Shown: positions 53,371-62,609, counted from the stretch's first letter. The stretch is 64,000 nt of DNA from Chersky-840 sp963810195 (GCA_963810195.1 CAWEMO010000002.1:124001-188000), one strand, 5' to 3'. Translations and numbers: made by a program. Notes: a model not told the origin generated them from the sequence alone.

Positions 53371-55028
53371 CAGGCCTCCGTGGGCGGTGGACGGCCGTCG
53401 GCGCCGACGACCTCCCGGAGCGTGGCGTCGAGCCAATCGGGGACGGCGGGGCCGCCGAACGTGATGGCGCCGATCGGTCGGGGGTGAGCGCGAAGGCCGA
53501 GCCAGCCCGCGCCTGCCACCAGCTCCGCACCGGCGAGCGCAGTTGCCTCGGGGTGGCTGAGCAGGTGGGCGACGAGCTCACCGACCGGTTGGCTTGCGGC
53601 CCCCTCCGGAGCCTCGATGCTCGTCGCGAAGGCCGTGATGCGCCCCTGTGTCGAGCCCGCGGCGGCGCGCGCCAGCTGCACCGAGGCCTGGGCGCGACTA
53701 CGACCTCCGGTGGTGGCGGCGTCGGTGAGGGTCACCAGCCGGACCGGGCGGGCCGCTTCGGCGGCGTAGTCGGAGGCCGCCCGGGCCCACCCGGCGTCGG
53801 CGTGGAGGTCCTCGACGATCCCGCCGTGTTCGGCGAGCACCCGCTCCCAGCCTTCTTTGGAGCCGGCCGTCGGCTGCCGGCCGGCGGGCGCGACGAGGAC
53901 GGCGTCGATCGGCCCGGTGGCTTCGACGACGAAGCGCAGCGCGTCGGCGGCGTGGCGGAAGCCACGGGCGACCTCGACGCGGTGACAGGTGACGGACCGG
54001 GCCTCGAGCGCGGCGGTGAGGGACGCCGCCAACAGCGGGCGGTCGGTGACGACGACGCAGGATCGCACCTGCCCCGGTGCGACCTCGACGGGGCCCGGCT
54101 CGTCGAAGATCGGCCCGAACCGCGGGTTGCCGCCACCGTCGCTCGCTTGGCTGGCCTCGGCCTTGGCGAAGGCGCGGGGGATGACGGCCCCGAGCACCCC
54201 GGCGAGCGAGACCACCTTTTCGCTGCGCACCACCTCGAGGAGGCGGGGCTCGTCCACGACCGCCAGCTCCGAGCCACCGGCGAAGAGGACTTGGCCGGTG
54301 CACCACCCGAATCCGTCACCGACGAGGTGCGCGCCGAGCGGCCCGAGGTCCTCGGGGCCTGGCATCGACCGAAGCGACATTCCACCGCCGCGTGAGGCCC
54401 CGCCCATCTGACGAGCGCGCTCGACGGCAGCGGCGACCATGCGGGTCGCCGCGATGGGCGACATGGCGTTGACGGTCACGCCTGGCGGCGCCTGTCGGCC
54501 CAGCTGCCACGTCAGGGCGGCGACGGCCCGCTTGGCGCAGCCGTACGCGCCCGCGTCGGCGGGCCGCCACCCCGATCCGGAAGTGACGCCGAGGACGCGG
54601 CCGTGCCCGGCGGCGGCCATGAGCGGCAGCGCGGCGTCGAGCACGTTGAGATATCCCCCGAGGTGCACGGCGAGCAACGCGAGCCAGTCCTCCTCGGTGC
54701 CCTCGGCGAAGCTGCTGTGGCGGGTGATGCCGGCGACGTTGACGACGGCGTCGAGGCCGCCGTGTTCGTCGACCAGCTCCCTGAACAGGGCGCGCACCCC
54801 CTCACCGTCGGTCACCGAGGCCGACGAGGCCCGGGCCGAGCCACCTGCCGCCACGATGCGACCGGCGGTGGTCTCCTCGGGCTCCGGGAGCCGCTCGGAG
54901 CCGTCGAGGGTCACGAGGGGATCGACGGTGACGACGAACCAGCCGTCACGGCCGAGCTCCTCGGCGATCGCCGCGCCGATCCCTCCCCCGCCGCCGGTCA
55001 CGACGGCCACCCGCTGACGCGCGCTCAC
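53370..55028 (-). CDS. two-domain short-chain dehydrogenase (SDR with C-terminal Rossmann-like half)
   Basis: A 552-residue protein. The N-terminal ~250 residues are a classical SDR: AVVTGGGGGIGAAIAEELGR for NAD(P) and GVTSGSGWRPADAGAYGCAK with the Ser, Tyr and YxxxK. A second ~250-residue half (SCVVVTDRPLLAASLTAALE, TGPIDAVLVAPAGRQPTAGS, AWVASDYAAEAARPVRLVTL-like) resembles a degenerate second SDR or Rossmann domain that has lost the catalytic motif. Such tandem SDRs are unusual. GTG 55028 overlaps the BVMO stop by 4 bases. Confidence 0.78.
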   Translation of the reverse strand: MSARQRVAVVTGGGGGIGAAIAEELGRDGWFVVTVDPLVTLDGSERLPEPEETTAGRIVAAGGSARASSASVTDGEGVRALFRELVDEHGGLDAVVNVAGITRHSSFAEGTEEDWLALLAVHLGGYLNVLDAALPLMAAAGHGRVLGVTSGSGWRPADAGAYGCAKRAVAALTWQLGRQAPPGVTVNAMSPIAATRMVAAAVERARQMGGASRGGGMSLRSMPGPEDLGPLGAHLVGDGFGWCTGQVLFAGGSELAVVDEPRLLEVVRSEKVVSLAGVLGAVIPRAFAKAEASQASDGGGNPRFGPIFDEPGPVEVAPGQVRSCVVVTDRPLLAASLTAALEARSVTCHRVEVARGFRHAADALRFVVEATGPIDAVLVAPAGRQPTAGSKEGWERVLAEHGGIVEDLHADAGWARAASDYAAEAARPVRLVTLTDAATTGGRSRAQASVQLARAAAGSTQGRITAFATSIEAPEGAASQPVGELVAHLLSHPEATALAGAELVAGAGWLGLRAHPRPIGAITFGGPAVPDWLDATLREVVGADGRPPPTEA

Positions 55029-56896
55029 GACGCCGTGGAACGGACCTCGAGCTCGAGGCCCTCGAACGTGCCCGCCTCGAGCCACTGCTCGAGCACCTCG
55101 CGGTAGCCGAACCAGTCGCCCATGCCGCGGCCGTAGTTGCCGTTGCGGGGGTTCATGGCTTCGGGGTGGCCCTCGTTGTTGATGCGCGACGGCGTGCATG
55201 CGGACATGACGGCACTCCCGTCGACGAAGGAGTCGACGATCTTCTGTGTCCACGCCTCCTCGGCCTCGGCGCTCACGTCGAACACCTCCACACCCCGCGC
55301 CTCGAGCAGCCCGACGGCGCCCCCGATGAACTCGGCCCCGAGCACGGCCAGCTGCGTGTAGTTGACGGTGACCACCGCCTGCTGCCCCGGTGCCGGCATG
55401 ACGAACAGGTTGGGGAATCCGCGGCTCATTATCCCGAACAGGCTGGCGGCACCGTCGGCCCACTTGTCGGCCAGGGTGACACTGCCGCGGCCGACGATCT
55501 GGTGGCCGGCGCGGCGGAACAGCGGGGTGAGCTCCGCCTCGAAACCGGTCCCGTAGATGATGCAGTCGACCTCGTATTGGCGCCCGTCGACGACCGGGCC
55601 CTGCTCGGTGATCCGCTCGATCCCGGCGGGGCAGTCGATCAGCGTGACGTTGGGGTTGTTGAACGCCTGGAGGTACTCGTCGTGGAAGCACGGCCGCTTG
55701 CAGAGGTACCGGTAGTACGGCTTGAGGATCGCGGCAGTGGCCGGGTCGGCCACCAGCTCCTCGACCCGGTGCCGGTGCGCGTCCATGATCCGGTAGTCGA
55801 ACTCCTCGGCGCTGCGCAGGTACTCGGCCGTCGTCATGCCCGCGCCTCGCGGGGGGTGATGGACGGCGGCGTAGTGGTGCGTCCACCCGTCGTCCACCTG
55901 GTCGACCTCGACAGGCCGGCCCAGCATGATCGCCTGGAAGTTGTCCATCCGGGCCCGCTGCCAGCCCGGATCGAGCCCGTCGGCGAAGGCGGCCTCGGTG
56001 GGCCGGTTGCCCCGCTCGCCGATGGCCGACGGCGTGCGCTGGAATACGTAGACGTGTTCTGCCGACTCCGCCAATGGTGGCAGGCACTGGATGCCGGTCG
56101 CCCCGGTGCCCAAGAGGGCGACGGTCTTGCCCGCCAGGCCGGTGAGGGGCTCGTGCGGACCCCCGCCGGTGTACCCGTAGTCCCACCGCGCCGTGTGGAA
56201 CGAGCGCCCCGCGAAGTCCTCCATGCCCGGGATGGCAGGCAGCTTCAGAAGGTTGAGGATCCCGACAGCCAGCACGTACCAGCGGCAGCGGACCTCGTCG
56301 CCACGGTCGGTGCGGATGTGCCACCGGGCTGCGTCCTCGTGCCACTCGGCGCGGGTCACCCCGGTGTGGAACAGGGCGTTGGACACGAGGTCGAACCGCT
56401 CCGCGACCGCCTCGAGGTGGTGCAGGATCTCCTCGCCGTACGCGTAGCGTCGGGTGGGGATGTAGTCGAGCTCTTCGAGCATCGGGAGGTAGATGTACGA
56501 CTCGATGTCGCACATCACGCCCGGGTAGCGGTTCCAGTACCAGGTGCCCCCGATGCCGCCCGCCTGGTCGATGATGCGGATCCGATCGAGGCCGGCCTTG
56601 CGGAGGTGGGCGCCGGCCAGGATACCGGCGATCCCCCCGCCCACGATCACGACATCGACGTCGTCGGCGACCGGGTCACGTTCGACGACCGGTGTGAAGG
56701 GGTCGTCGCGGTAGCGGGCGAAGTACTCGTCGGTCTGCAGGTCGCGTATGTCGGAGCGGCCCGGGATCAGCCGCTTGTCGCGCTCGGCGAGGTACTTGGA
56801 ACGGACGGCCTCGGGGTCGTAGGTGGCGGCCCTGCCGGCTCCCGCCGTCGGTCCCCTGCGCGCAGATGCAGGCGTCTTCGGATCGGACCCGGACAT
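55025..56896 (-). CDS. Baeyer-Villiger-type flavin monooxygenase
   Basis: A 623-residue FAD/NADPH monooxygenase. The two dinucleotide motifs are VDVVIVGGGIAGILAGAHLR and VALLGTGATGIQCLPPLA, and the BVMO fingerprint FAGRSFHTARWDY lies between them. The N-terminus has a 100-residue extension. It inserts oxygen next to a carbonyl to give an ester or lactone. First gene of a four-gene overlapping operon (BVMO, SDR, amidohydrolase, VOC) that looks like a catabolic route for a cyclic ketone such as a terpenoid or steroid (inference). Confidence 0.9.
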   Translation of the reverse strand: MSGSDPKTPASARRGPTAGAGRAATYDPEAVRSKYLAERDKRLIPGRSDIRDLQTDEYFARYRDDPFTPVVERDPVADDVDVVIVGGGIAGILAGAHLRKAGLDRIRIIDQAGGIGGTWYWNRYPGVMCDIESYIYLPMLEELDYIPTRRYAYGEEILHHLEAVAERFDLVSNALFHTGVTRAEWHEDAARWHIRTDRGDEVRCRWYVLAVGILNLLKLPAIPGMEDFAGRSFHTARWDYGYTGGGPHEPLTGLAGKTVALLGTGATGIQCLPPLAESAEHVYVFQRTPSAIGERGNRPTEAAFADGLDPGWQRARMDNFQAIMLGRPVEVDQVDDGWTHHYAAVHHPPRGAGMTTAEYLRSAEEFDYRIMDAHRHRVEELVADPATAAILKPYYRYLCKRPCFHDEYLQAFNNPNVTLIDCPAGIERITEQGPVVDGRQYEVDCIIYGTGFEAELTPLFRRAGHQIVGRGSVTLADKWADGAASLFGIMSRGFPNLFVMPAPGQQAVVTVNYTQLAVLGAEFIGGAVGLLEARGVEVFDVSAEAEEAWTQKIVDSFVDGSAVMSACTPSRINNEGHPEAMNPRNGNYGRGMGDWFGYREVLEQWLEAGTFEGLELEVRSTAS

Positions 56897-57410
56897 GTCG
56901 CAACTCTACTTTCTGGACCGGCCCCGGTCCGACGGAGGCTGCGGAGTGCCCCAGGTTTCGTGGTGTCGCCTGATGCATGGACATGGGAGAGGAACCGTTG
57001 ACCGACGGATAGGCGGGGCCAACTTCTCGTTCCGGGCCACTTCTGGTCCCGCGATCCGTTCGATCATCGGGAGGGTGGAGGCGATGACGCGAGCGAGGTG
57101 ATGAGCCCGGCGACGAGCAAAACGTAGTAGTCAGTGCGGGGCGGTCGAAGCGACTCGCCGAGTTGAGACGTAAGGAAGTCACGGTCCAGAGGTGGCGATC
57201 GCTGCTGTGGAAGCCTGGTGTCGTACCCAAGGACACGTCCAGGTTGGATCAGAGTTCAGCCCTCGTCCTGCACCGTCACGACGCGATCAGGGGCTCGGCT
57301 TGACCACCCCGCCCGATCCAGGCGGCCCCTCGGGGAGCACCTTGGGCCGGTCGTCGTGTCAGTCTCGCCCGGCGGGAGGTCAGGCCGGACGGTCTTTCAG
57401 CTGGGAGCCG
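56897..57410. other. gene-poor region between BVMO operon and tRNA-Ser
   Basis: About 510 bases. Short open frames exist on both strands but none has a recognisable motif, a family resemblance or a good ribosome site. It presumably contains the BVMO promoter near its left end. No clear repeats seen. Confidence 0.5.
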
Positions 57411-57497
57411 CGGAGGAGGTGGGATTCGAACCCACGGTGGCCTTGCGACCACAACGGTTTTCGAGACCGTCCGATTCGTCCACTCTCGCACTCCTCC
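57411..57497 (-). tRNA. tRNA-Ser(CGA)
   Basis: An 87-base class II tRNA. The acceptor stem GGAGGAG pairs with CTCCTCC before discriminator G; the anticodon loop is CTCGAAA (anticodon CGA) in an ACGGT/ACCGT stem, a long variable arm follows (TGTGGTCGCAAGGCCACC) and the T-arm is GTGGGTTCGAATCCCAC. The CCA end is not encoded. Its 3' region is nearly identical to that of the tRNA-Ser at 62610. Confidence 0.93.
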
Positions 57498-57758
57498 AAC
57501 TGGACTTTCCGTGTCTCCGGACCCCCTGCGGCCTAGTTCATGTCCTAGTCCCGTCAGAGTGGGCCGCGGCCACACGAAGCATCAATCGTACAGGGGCGGC
57601 ACCTCCCATTTTTTGGTCCTGGTGGCCCTGGGGGACCCCGCTCCCTGGAGTGTCGGGGCCCTGACGGCCGGTCACGCTCAAGCAGTCGAGAACCTCCGCT
57701 CCGCCAAGATGGTCCCGGGCTTGACCTTCAACTCAGGTCGAACCCTTGCGCTGGGGAA
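57498..57758. other. intergenic between tRNA-Ser(CGA) and MerR pseudogene
   Basis: Contains the tRNA promoter side (transcription runs to the left) and the putative MerR-type promoter at 57721-57750. No gene seen in the remaining sequence. Confidence 0.4.
57721..57739 (+). promoter_or_regulatory. MerR-type operator/-35 region
   Basis: TTGACC at 57721-57726 is a good -35. GACCT (57723-57727) and AGGTC (57735-57739) form the interrupted dyad usual between -35 and -10 of MerR-regulated promoters. It lies 20 bases before the MerR remnant's ATG, suggesting autoregulation before the gene decayed. Confidence 0.5.
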
Positions 57759-58427
57759 ATGAACACGTACACCATCGGTGGCATCGCCTAACTCAGCGGC
57801 TTCACCGCCTCGGCGCTGCGGTACTACGAGCGCATCGGGCTGCTCGAGCCGGCGAGGCGAAGCAGCGCAGGGTGCCGGATTTACGATGATCACAGCTTGG
57901 AGACTGGCCTTCATCTCCCGGGCCAAGAGGCTGGATGTTCTCTCGATGAGATCATCGACCTCGTCAGGACCTGGGAAGGTGAGCGTTGCGGTCCCGTGCA
58001 GCGTCATCTCCATTCGCTGCTCACCGACGAGATCGGCAACGCGCGTCGCCAGATCACCGACTTCACGGAGTTCGTCGCCCAGTTGCAGGCTGCCGACACC
58101 CGGCTTGACCATCCGCCCATCGATGGACTCCATATCGCCCTTGCCGTCGACGATCTCGACGCGACAATTCTCGACTACTGCGAACGACTGGGCGCAGACC
58201 CGCTGGTCATCGTCCCGGGACGATATGCCTTGTGGCGTACCGAGGAGGTGAACCTCTCCGTGAGTTGCGATGCGCCCCAGGGCCAAAGGCTCCGGCATCT
58301 CGGCTTCGAGGACGATGCAGTTGGTGCGAAGACGAAGAATCCCGACGTGAACGGTCTGACGGGGGAGTCGTTCACCGCCGCGCAGCAGGATGCGGAGATC
58401 GACAGAACCTACGGACCACTGCAATAG
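57759..58427 (+). pseudogene. MerR-family regulator fused to VOC domain, inactivated
   Basis: The frame opens MNTYTIGGIA, then TAA at codon 11, then LSGFTASALRYYERIGLLEPA, an intact MerR helix-turn-helix and wing. After DDHSLE the expected LAFISRAKRL is found only in another frame, so two compensating small deletions (-2 and -1) scramble about 11 residues before the frame resumes with GCSLDEIIDLVRTWEGERC then GPVQRHLHSLL. From about codon 125 a VOC-like domain follows (LHIALAVDDLDATILDYCER, RLRHLGFEDD), similar to CadI/ArsI-like proteins. The premature stop and frameshift mark it as a decayed gene; stop-readthrough or sequencing error are alternatives. Confidence 0.7.
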
Positions 58428-59574
58428 TGCGGCGAGGCTTGCCCCAGTCGGTGTCGCCCGCGGTGGCCAGCATTGCGAGGAGTCGGCGCGCTCGGTGGCG
58501 AGCAGTTCGGCGACGTCTCCGGGAGCTTCGTCTGGCATCACCGATGCTCGAGCGGACCCCGAGACATCCGCCAAGCCGGTGGCGTGCCAGTAGGACTTCC
58601 GAGCGACGGCAGCCCCCAGACAGCTCACCGTGGCGAAGACCGCGAAACCGAGTGACATCGGGATCCACCACGACCCGAGGCTGGACACGGCGAGGTCGTA
58701 GCTGCGGCCCGGGACCGGCGCCGACTGCAGTCCCTGGGCGATTCCCCACCCCACACTGGCTAGTGCCATCACCGCGGCCGCCGCCGCCAGGGCGGTGGCC
58801 ACTCTGGTGCCACGGCGCACGACAGAGACCGGGAGCTTCGACCGACGCATCACCCACGCCAGCGCGAAGGGGCCGAAAAGCCACCCCGCGCCGATCACGA
58901 GCGTGCCACTGACCCGGAGGAGCGTGCCCTCGAGGGTCGAACCAGCCACGACGTGCGCCGTGCAGGGGATGGTCGAGTGGGCGATGCCGGAGACACACGA
59001 AGAAGAGGCCGCCACGCCCGGTTGGGCCATGCCGCTGACAGCCAGCAGCGCCACTCCGCCCACGAGGGCGATGCCGGGCACCGCGGCGACCAGCCATCGA
59101 CGCCGGGGACCGGCCGACGCCCTTGGTCGAACCCCACGGAGCAGCGTGATCCATCCTGACAAGGCGATGACGACACTGATGACGACGGCCCAGCTCATGA
59201 GGTCGGCCAGGTCGAGAGCGGCGCGGCCCGCGCCGCTGGGGTGCCCCACCGGCTGGCCACCGAGGCCCTGCCCGAGTTCCCCGCCGCTGGTCAGGAAGAG
59301 GAGACCCAGGGGGAGCACCACGAACATCGGGACAATGGCCACCAGGATGGCGGCCTTGGATCTGTCGACCCACAGCTCCGTCGACGCAGGAGAGCCCGTT
59401 GCTCGGATCCGCGCCCGCAGCGCCGCCGGCGAAGAGGTTGGTCGTGATCCGCCACGACGGTCGCCCCTCCGAGGTGAGTCCCTCGACGACGACACCCATC
59501 TCCTCTCCGTAGCGTTCCCGCCACCACGCGGGATAGCACGCCAACGCGGCGTCGAGGAGCCGGGGCCTTCTCAC
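58428..59574 (-). pseudogene. PadR-coupled membrane protein with frameshift
   Basis: Starts at GTG 59574, overlapping the PadR stop by 4 bases: VRRPRLLDAALACYPAWWRE RYGEEM is the conserved opening of membrane proteins paired with PadR regulators. Near 59431-59436 (CTCTTC on the minus strand) the frame shifts by one base. The continuation is ALRARIRATGS, then hydrophobic segments such as AAILVAIVPMFVVLPLGLLF and AVPGIALVGGVALLAVSG. No stop is met where the family should end; the frame runs on antisense through the MerR remnant to 57678. One extra base, if real, inactivates the gene; sequencing error is possible. The left boundary is approximate. Confidence 0.6.
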
Positions 59575-59885
59575 GTCAACGCGCCGAGACGTCGCAGGCC
59601 GATCCGCGCGACCTTGGCCGTGGTCTCGAGGCGGTCTCTGAGCACCGCCGCGCCCGACCCGGTGATGCGGTACGGCCGACGACGGTCGTCGGCCGGGAGG
59701 GCTTCGATCAATCCCTCCTCCTCGAGCCGGGCCAGCACGCCGTACAAGGTGCCCGGCCCGAAGGCGATACCGGTCATCTCTTCGATGTCCTGGATGAGCG
59801 CGTAGCCGTGTTTCGGGCCCCCGGTGAGACTGGTGAGCACCATCAGGGTGGGGTCCTGGGTCCGACCGAGGCGCTTGCTGGCCAT
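59571..59885 (-). CDS. PadR-family transcriptional regulator
   Basis: A 104-residue winged-helix regulator: LMVLTSLTGGPKHGYALIQDIE, GPGTLYGVLARLEEEGLIEA and DRRRPYRITGSGAAVLRDRL. It lacks a long C-terminal dimerisation helix, as in PadR subfamily 2. ATG 59885 has a GGGAGGAGGGG ribosome site. It is coupled to the downstream membrane protein (GTGA), the usual PadR-target pairing. A perfect inverted repeat around its predicted -10 suggests autorepression. Confidence 0.85.
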   Translation of the reverse strand: MASKRLGRTQDPTLMVLTSLTGGPKHGYALIQDIEEMTGIAFGPGTLYGVLARLEEEGLIEALPADDRRRPYRITGSGAAVLRDRLETTAKVARIGLRRLGALT

Positions 59886-59911
59886 GGCCCGTCCCCTCCT
59901 CCCGCTTCGTC

Positions 59912-59937
59912 CGACTTGCACTATATCGGAAGTCGGA
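59912..59937 (-). promoter_or_regulatory. padR promoter with perfect inverted repeat operator
   Basis: CCGACTT (59912-59918) and AAGTCGG (59931-59937) are perfect 7-base arms with a 12-base spacer that contains TATAGT, a likely -10 for padR on the minus strand (59926-59921). This matches how PadR repressors cover their own promoter. The divergent acyltransferase start is 70 bases away. Confidence 0.5.
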
Positions 59938-60007
59938 ATACCGCCGGGCCGAGCCCGGCGGCCGCCCCGTGTCGCCGTGCCGAGGGGAGGTACGTTCTTG
60001 TCCGGTG

Positions 60008-62041
60008 ATGCCTGCCGCTGTGGAGGAGCGTGATCCGCAGTCGGGGGCCTCCGCCGGGACGATCTCCAAGGACACGCACCGGCGCGCGGCCGGGCTCGAC
60101 GGCGTGAGGGCCGTCGCGGTACTCGCGGTGCTGGCCTTCCATGCCGGGCTCCCCTGGGCCAAGGGTGGGCTGCTCGGCGTCGACATCTTCTTCGTGCTCT
60201 CGGGCTTCTTGATCACCTCTCTGTTGGTACGCGAGCACGAAGGGCGGAGGACGATCGGTCTCAGGGCCTTCTGGGGACGCCGGTCCCGGCGCCTGTTCCC
60301 GGCGATGTTCATTCTTCTGCTCGGCATCGCACTGTTCGCGCACGTCTACGCCGGGCAACTCGACCTCAGTCGGGTCCGCGCCGATGCCCTGTCGACCTTG
60401 CTGTTCGTGGCGAACTGGCACTTCATCTCCTCGAACCAGGGGTACTTCGCCCACGCGGCCGCGCCGTCCCCGCTCTTGCACATGTGGTCGTTGGGGGTCG
60501 AGGAGCAGTACTACGTCGTGTGGCCTCTCGTCGCGCTCCTCGTGCTGCGCCGGTTCGGACGTCGGGGGCTGGCGTGGGTGGCGGGTGTGGGTGCGCTCGC
60601 CTCGGCGCTGGCCATGGGGGCCATGTACGCCTCGGGAGTGTCCCTGGACCGTCTCTACTACGGCACCGACACGCGTGCCCAGACCTTGTTGGTGGGTTCG
60701 TGCCTGGGGGCGATGGCGTCGGGGACCGCGTCGCGGGTCGTGGGCTCCGGGGTCGCCGAAAGGAGGTCGGTGCGCGGCGCGCTGGCGGGCCTCGGGTTGG
60801 CCGGAGCGGTGTTCGTGCTGTGGGCCTGTGCGACCCTCAACGGCCAGGACCCGTTCCTGTACGAAGGTGGGTTCCTCCTCGTCGCGCTGGCCGTGGCCGC
60901 GGTCATCGTGGCGGTGGTGACGCTACCCCGGTCGGCGATGACCAGGGTGTGCTCAGTGCGGGGTCTGGTCTACGTCGGGCGCATCTCCTACGGCCTGTAC
61001 CTGTACCACTGGCCACTGTTCCTCGCCATCGACCACGCGCACACCGGCTTGAGCGGTACCCCATTGCTCGCGGTGCGCCTCGCCGCCACCTTCGGCGTAT
61101 CGGTGGCGTCCTTCGAGCTGTGGGAGCGACCGATCCGGGAGCGGCGCCTCCTGCGGGGGTGGAAGGCACCGGCGGCGGCGGTGAGCGCCGGCGCGGTGGC
61201 GACAGCGGCGGTGCTCTTTACGACGGTACCGGCCGCGGCGTCGACCTCGGTGGTGGCAGCAAAGGCCGCAGTCGCGGCCCGCCCCTCGTTCACCGCCGCA
61301 CACCCCGAGGTGGCGCTCGCCACCGGAGACTCCATCGCTTTGACCCTCAACCTGGGACTCGGCTGGCAATCGCAGCGGTGGGGACTGCGTTTCGTGACCG
61401 GGAGCGGCTCCGGCGCCGGGGTGCAGCTCGGATGCGATCTCGACCCGGACTCGACGGTGATCGTGGGCGGGATGGTGAGCAAAGCCGCCCAGGGTTGCGT
61501 CGACTGGCGCCAGAAGTGGGCGCGTCTGGTGCAGGCTTACGACCCCGACGTCGTCACGGTCCTCCTCGGACGGTGGGAGATCTCCGATCGCCTCTACCAG
61601 GGTCACTGGACCCACGTCGGCAACGCCGACTTCGATGCGCACCTGTCGGCCGAGCTCGGCCAAGCCGTGAGGATCCTCTCGGCGCGGGGGGCCAAGGTGG
61701 TCCTGTTCACGATGCCGTACGTCGACCCCGCCACCGAGGCGGCCAACGGTGTGCCCTTCCCCGAGAACTCCCCCAGCCGGGTGAACGCCTACAACGCATT
61801 GCTCCGCAAGGTGGCGGTCGCCCACAGAGGCGTGGCCAGCGTCGTCGACCTCAACCGTCTCCTCGACCCCGGCGGGCGCTACACGTCGACGATCGACGGG
61901 GTCACGGTGCGATCGACCGACGGCATCCACATCTCGATCGCGGGCGGGCTGTTCGTGCAGCGCGGCATCCTGCCCACCCTGGCGCGCCTGGGCCTGGCCC
62001 ACGACGAAGCGCGCTCCAGAGCCCTTCCGAAACCCGGGTGA
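60008..62041 (+). CDS. OafA/OatA-type membrane acyltransferase with SGNH domain
   Basis: A 677-residue acyltransferase-3 protein. The membrane part (about ten segments) has RAAGLDGVRAVAVLAVLAFH, GVDIFFVLSGFLITSLLV and HMWSLGVEEQYYVVWPLVAL, all diagnostic. After residue ~420 an extracellular SGNH domain follows with GDSIALTLN, LLGRWEI and the Ser/Asp-His end TDGIHISIAGG. It O-acetylates cell-wall glycan, peptidoglycan or lipid-linked sugars. ATG 60008 is preferred over the GTG just before it. Confidence 0.88.
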   Translation: MPAAVEERDPQSGASAGTISKDTHRRAAGLDGVRAVAVLAVLAFHAGLPWAKGGLLGVDIFFVLSGFLITSLLVREHEGRRTIGLRAFWGRRSRRLFPAMFILLLGIALFAHVYAGQLDLSRVRADALSTLLFVANWHFISSNQGYFAHAAAPSPLLHMWSLGVEEQYYVVWPLVALLVLRRFGRRGLAWVAGVGALASALAMGAMYASGVSLDRLYYGTDTRAQTLLVGSCLGAMASGTASRVVGSGVAERRSVRGALAGLGLAGAVFVLWACATLNGQDPFLYEGGFLLVALAVAAVIVAVVTLPRSAMTRVCSVRGLVYVGRISYGLYLYHWPLFLAIDHAHTGLSGTPLLAVRLAATFGVSVASFELWERPIRERRLLRGWKAPAAAVSAGAVATAAVLFTTVPAAASTSVVAAKAAVAARPSFTAAHPEVALATGDSIALTLNLGLGWQSQRWGLRFVTGSGSGAGVQLGCDLDPDSTVIVGGMVSKAAQGCVDWRQKWARLVQAYDPDVVTVLLGRWEISDRLYQGHWTHVGNADFDAHLSAELGQAVRILSARGAKVVLFTMPYVDPATEAANGVPFPENSPSRVNAYNALLRKVAVAHRGVASVVDLNRLLDPGGRYTSTIDGVTVRSTDGIHISIAGGLFVQRGILPTLARLGLAHDEARSRALPKPG

Positions 62042-62062
62042 CGCCCTCCGGCGCCGGGTCCT

Positions 62063-62545
62063 TCAACGCCTCTCGGCGAAGAACCTCTCCAGGTGGCCGC
62101 CGCACTCGGGGGCGAGGACCCCGCCCGTCACGGGCAATTCATGGTTGAGGCGCGGGTCGGCACACAATTGATACAGAGACCCGCACGCCCCCGCCTTCGG
62201 GTCGGCGGCGCCGAACACCAGCCTTCCCACGCGACCCGATATCAGGGCCCCGGCGCACATGGCACAGGGCTCGAGCGTCACCACGAGAGTGACGGCTCCG
62301 AGCCTCCAGGTTCCGAGGGCGGCCGCCGCGTCGCGCAGCGCCAGGACCTCGGCGTGCGCGGTGGGATCGAGCCGCAGCTCCCGTTCGTTGTGGCGGCTCG
62401 CCACCACCTGTCCCTCCACGACGGCGACGGCGCCGACGGGGACATCGCGGTGGGCAACGGCCAGTTCGGCTTCGGCCAACGCGAGGCGCATGGCCGATTG
62501 GTCTTCGAGGTGCGTTGCCGGGTCACGGGTCTGATGGTCGGCCAT
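62063..62545 (-). CDS. tadA: tRNA-specific adenosine deaminase
   Basis: A 160-residue cytidine-deaminase-fold protein. Zinc and catalytic residues are in HAEVLALRDAA (HAE) and TLEPCAMCAGALIS (PCxxC). It converts A34 to inosine in tRNA-Arg(ACG). ATG 62545 (MADHQTRD) is chosen; ATG near codon 19 (MRLALAEAEL) is closer to the minimal family start. It converges on the acyltransferase gene and precedes tRNA-Ser on the same strand. Confidence 0.9.
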   Translation of the reverse strand: MADHQTRDPATHLEDQSAMRLALAEAELAVAHRDVPVGAVAVVEGQVVASRHNERELRLDPTAHAEVLALRDAAAALGTWRLGAVTLVVTLEPCAMCAGALISGRVGRLVFGAADPKAGACGSLYQLCADPRLNHELPVTGGVLAPECGGHLERFFAERR

Positions 62546-62609
62546 GGTCAGACGGTAGGGCAGGCGGCAGACGGGAGTTTCTCCCCGCCTCGCCGCCGGC
62601 CCACTAGCG

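Noticed and set aside
53370..56513. One continuous open frame of over 1000 codons on the minus strand
   Set aside because: The first half is an out-of-frame reading over the BVMO gene; only the part after GTG 55028 is the SDR.
57105..57301. Short plus-strand frame before tRNA-Ser(CGA) as a gene or integrase remnant
   Set aside because: No start with a ribosome site and no family resemblance; left as intergenic.
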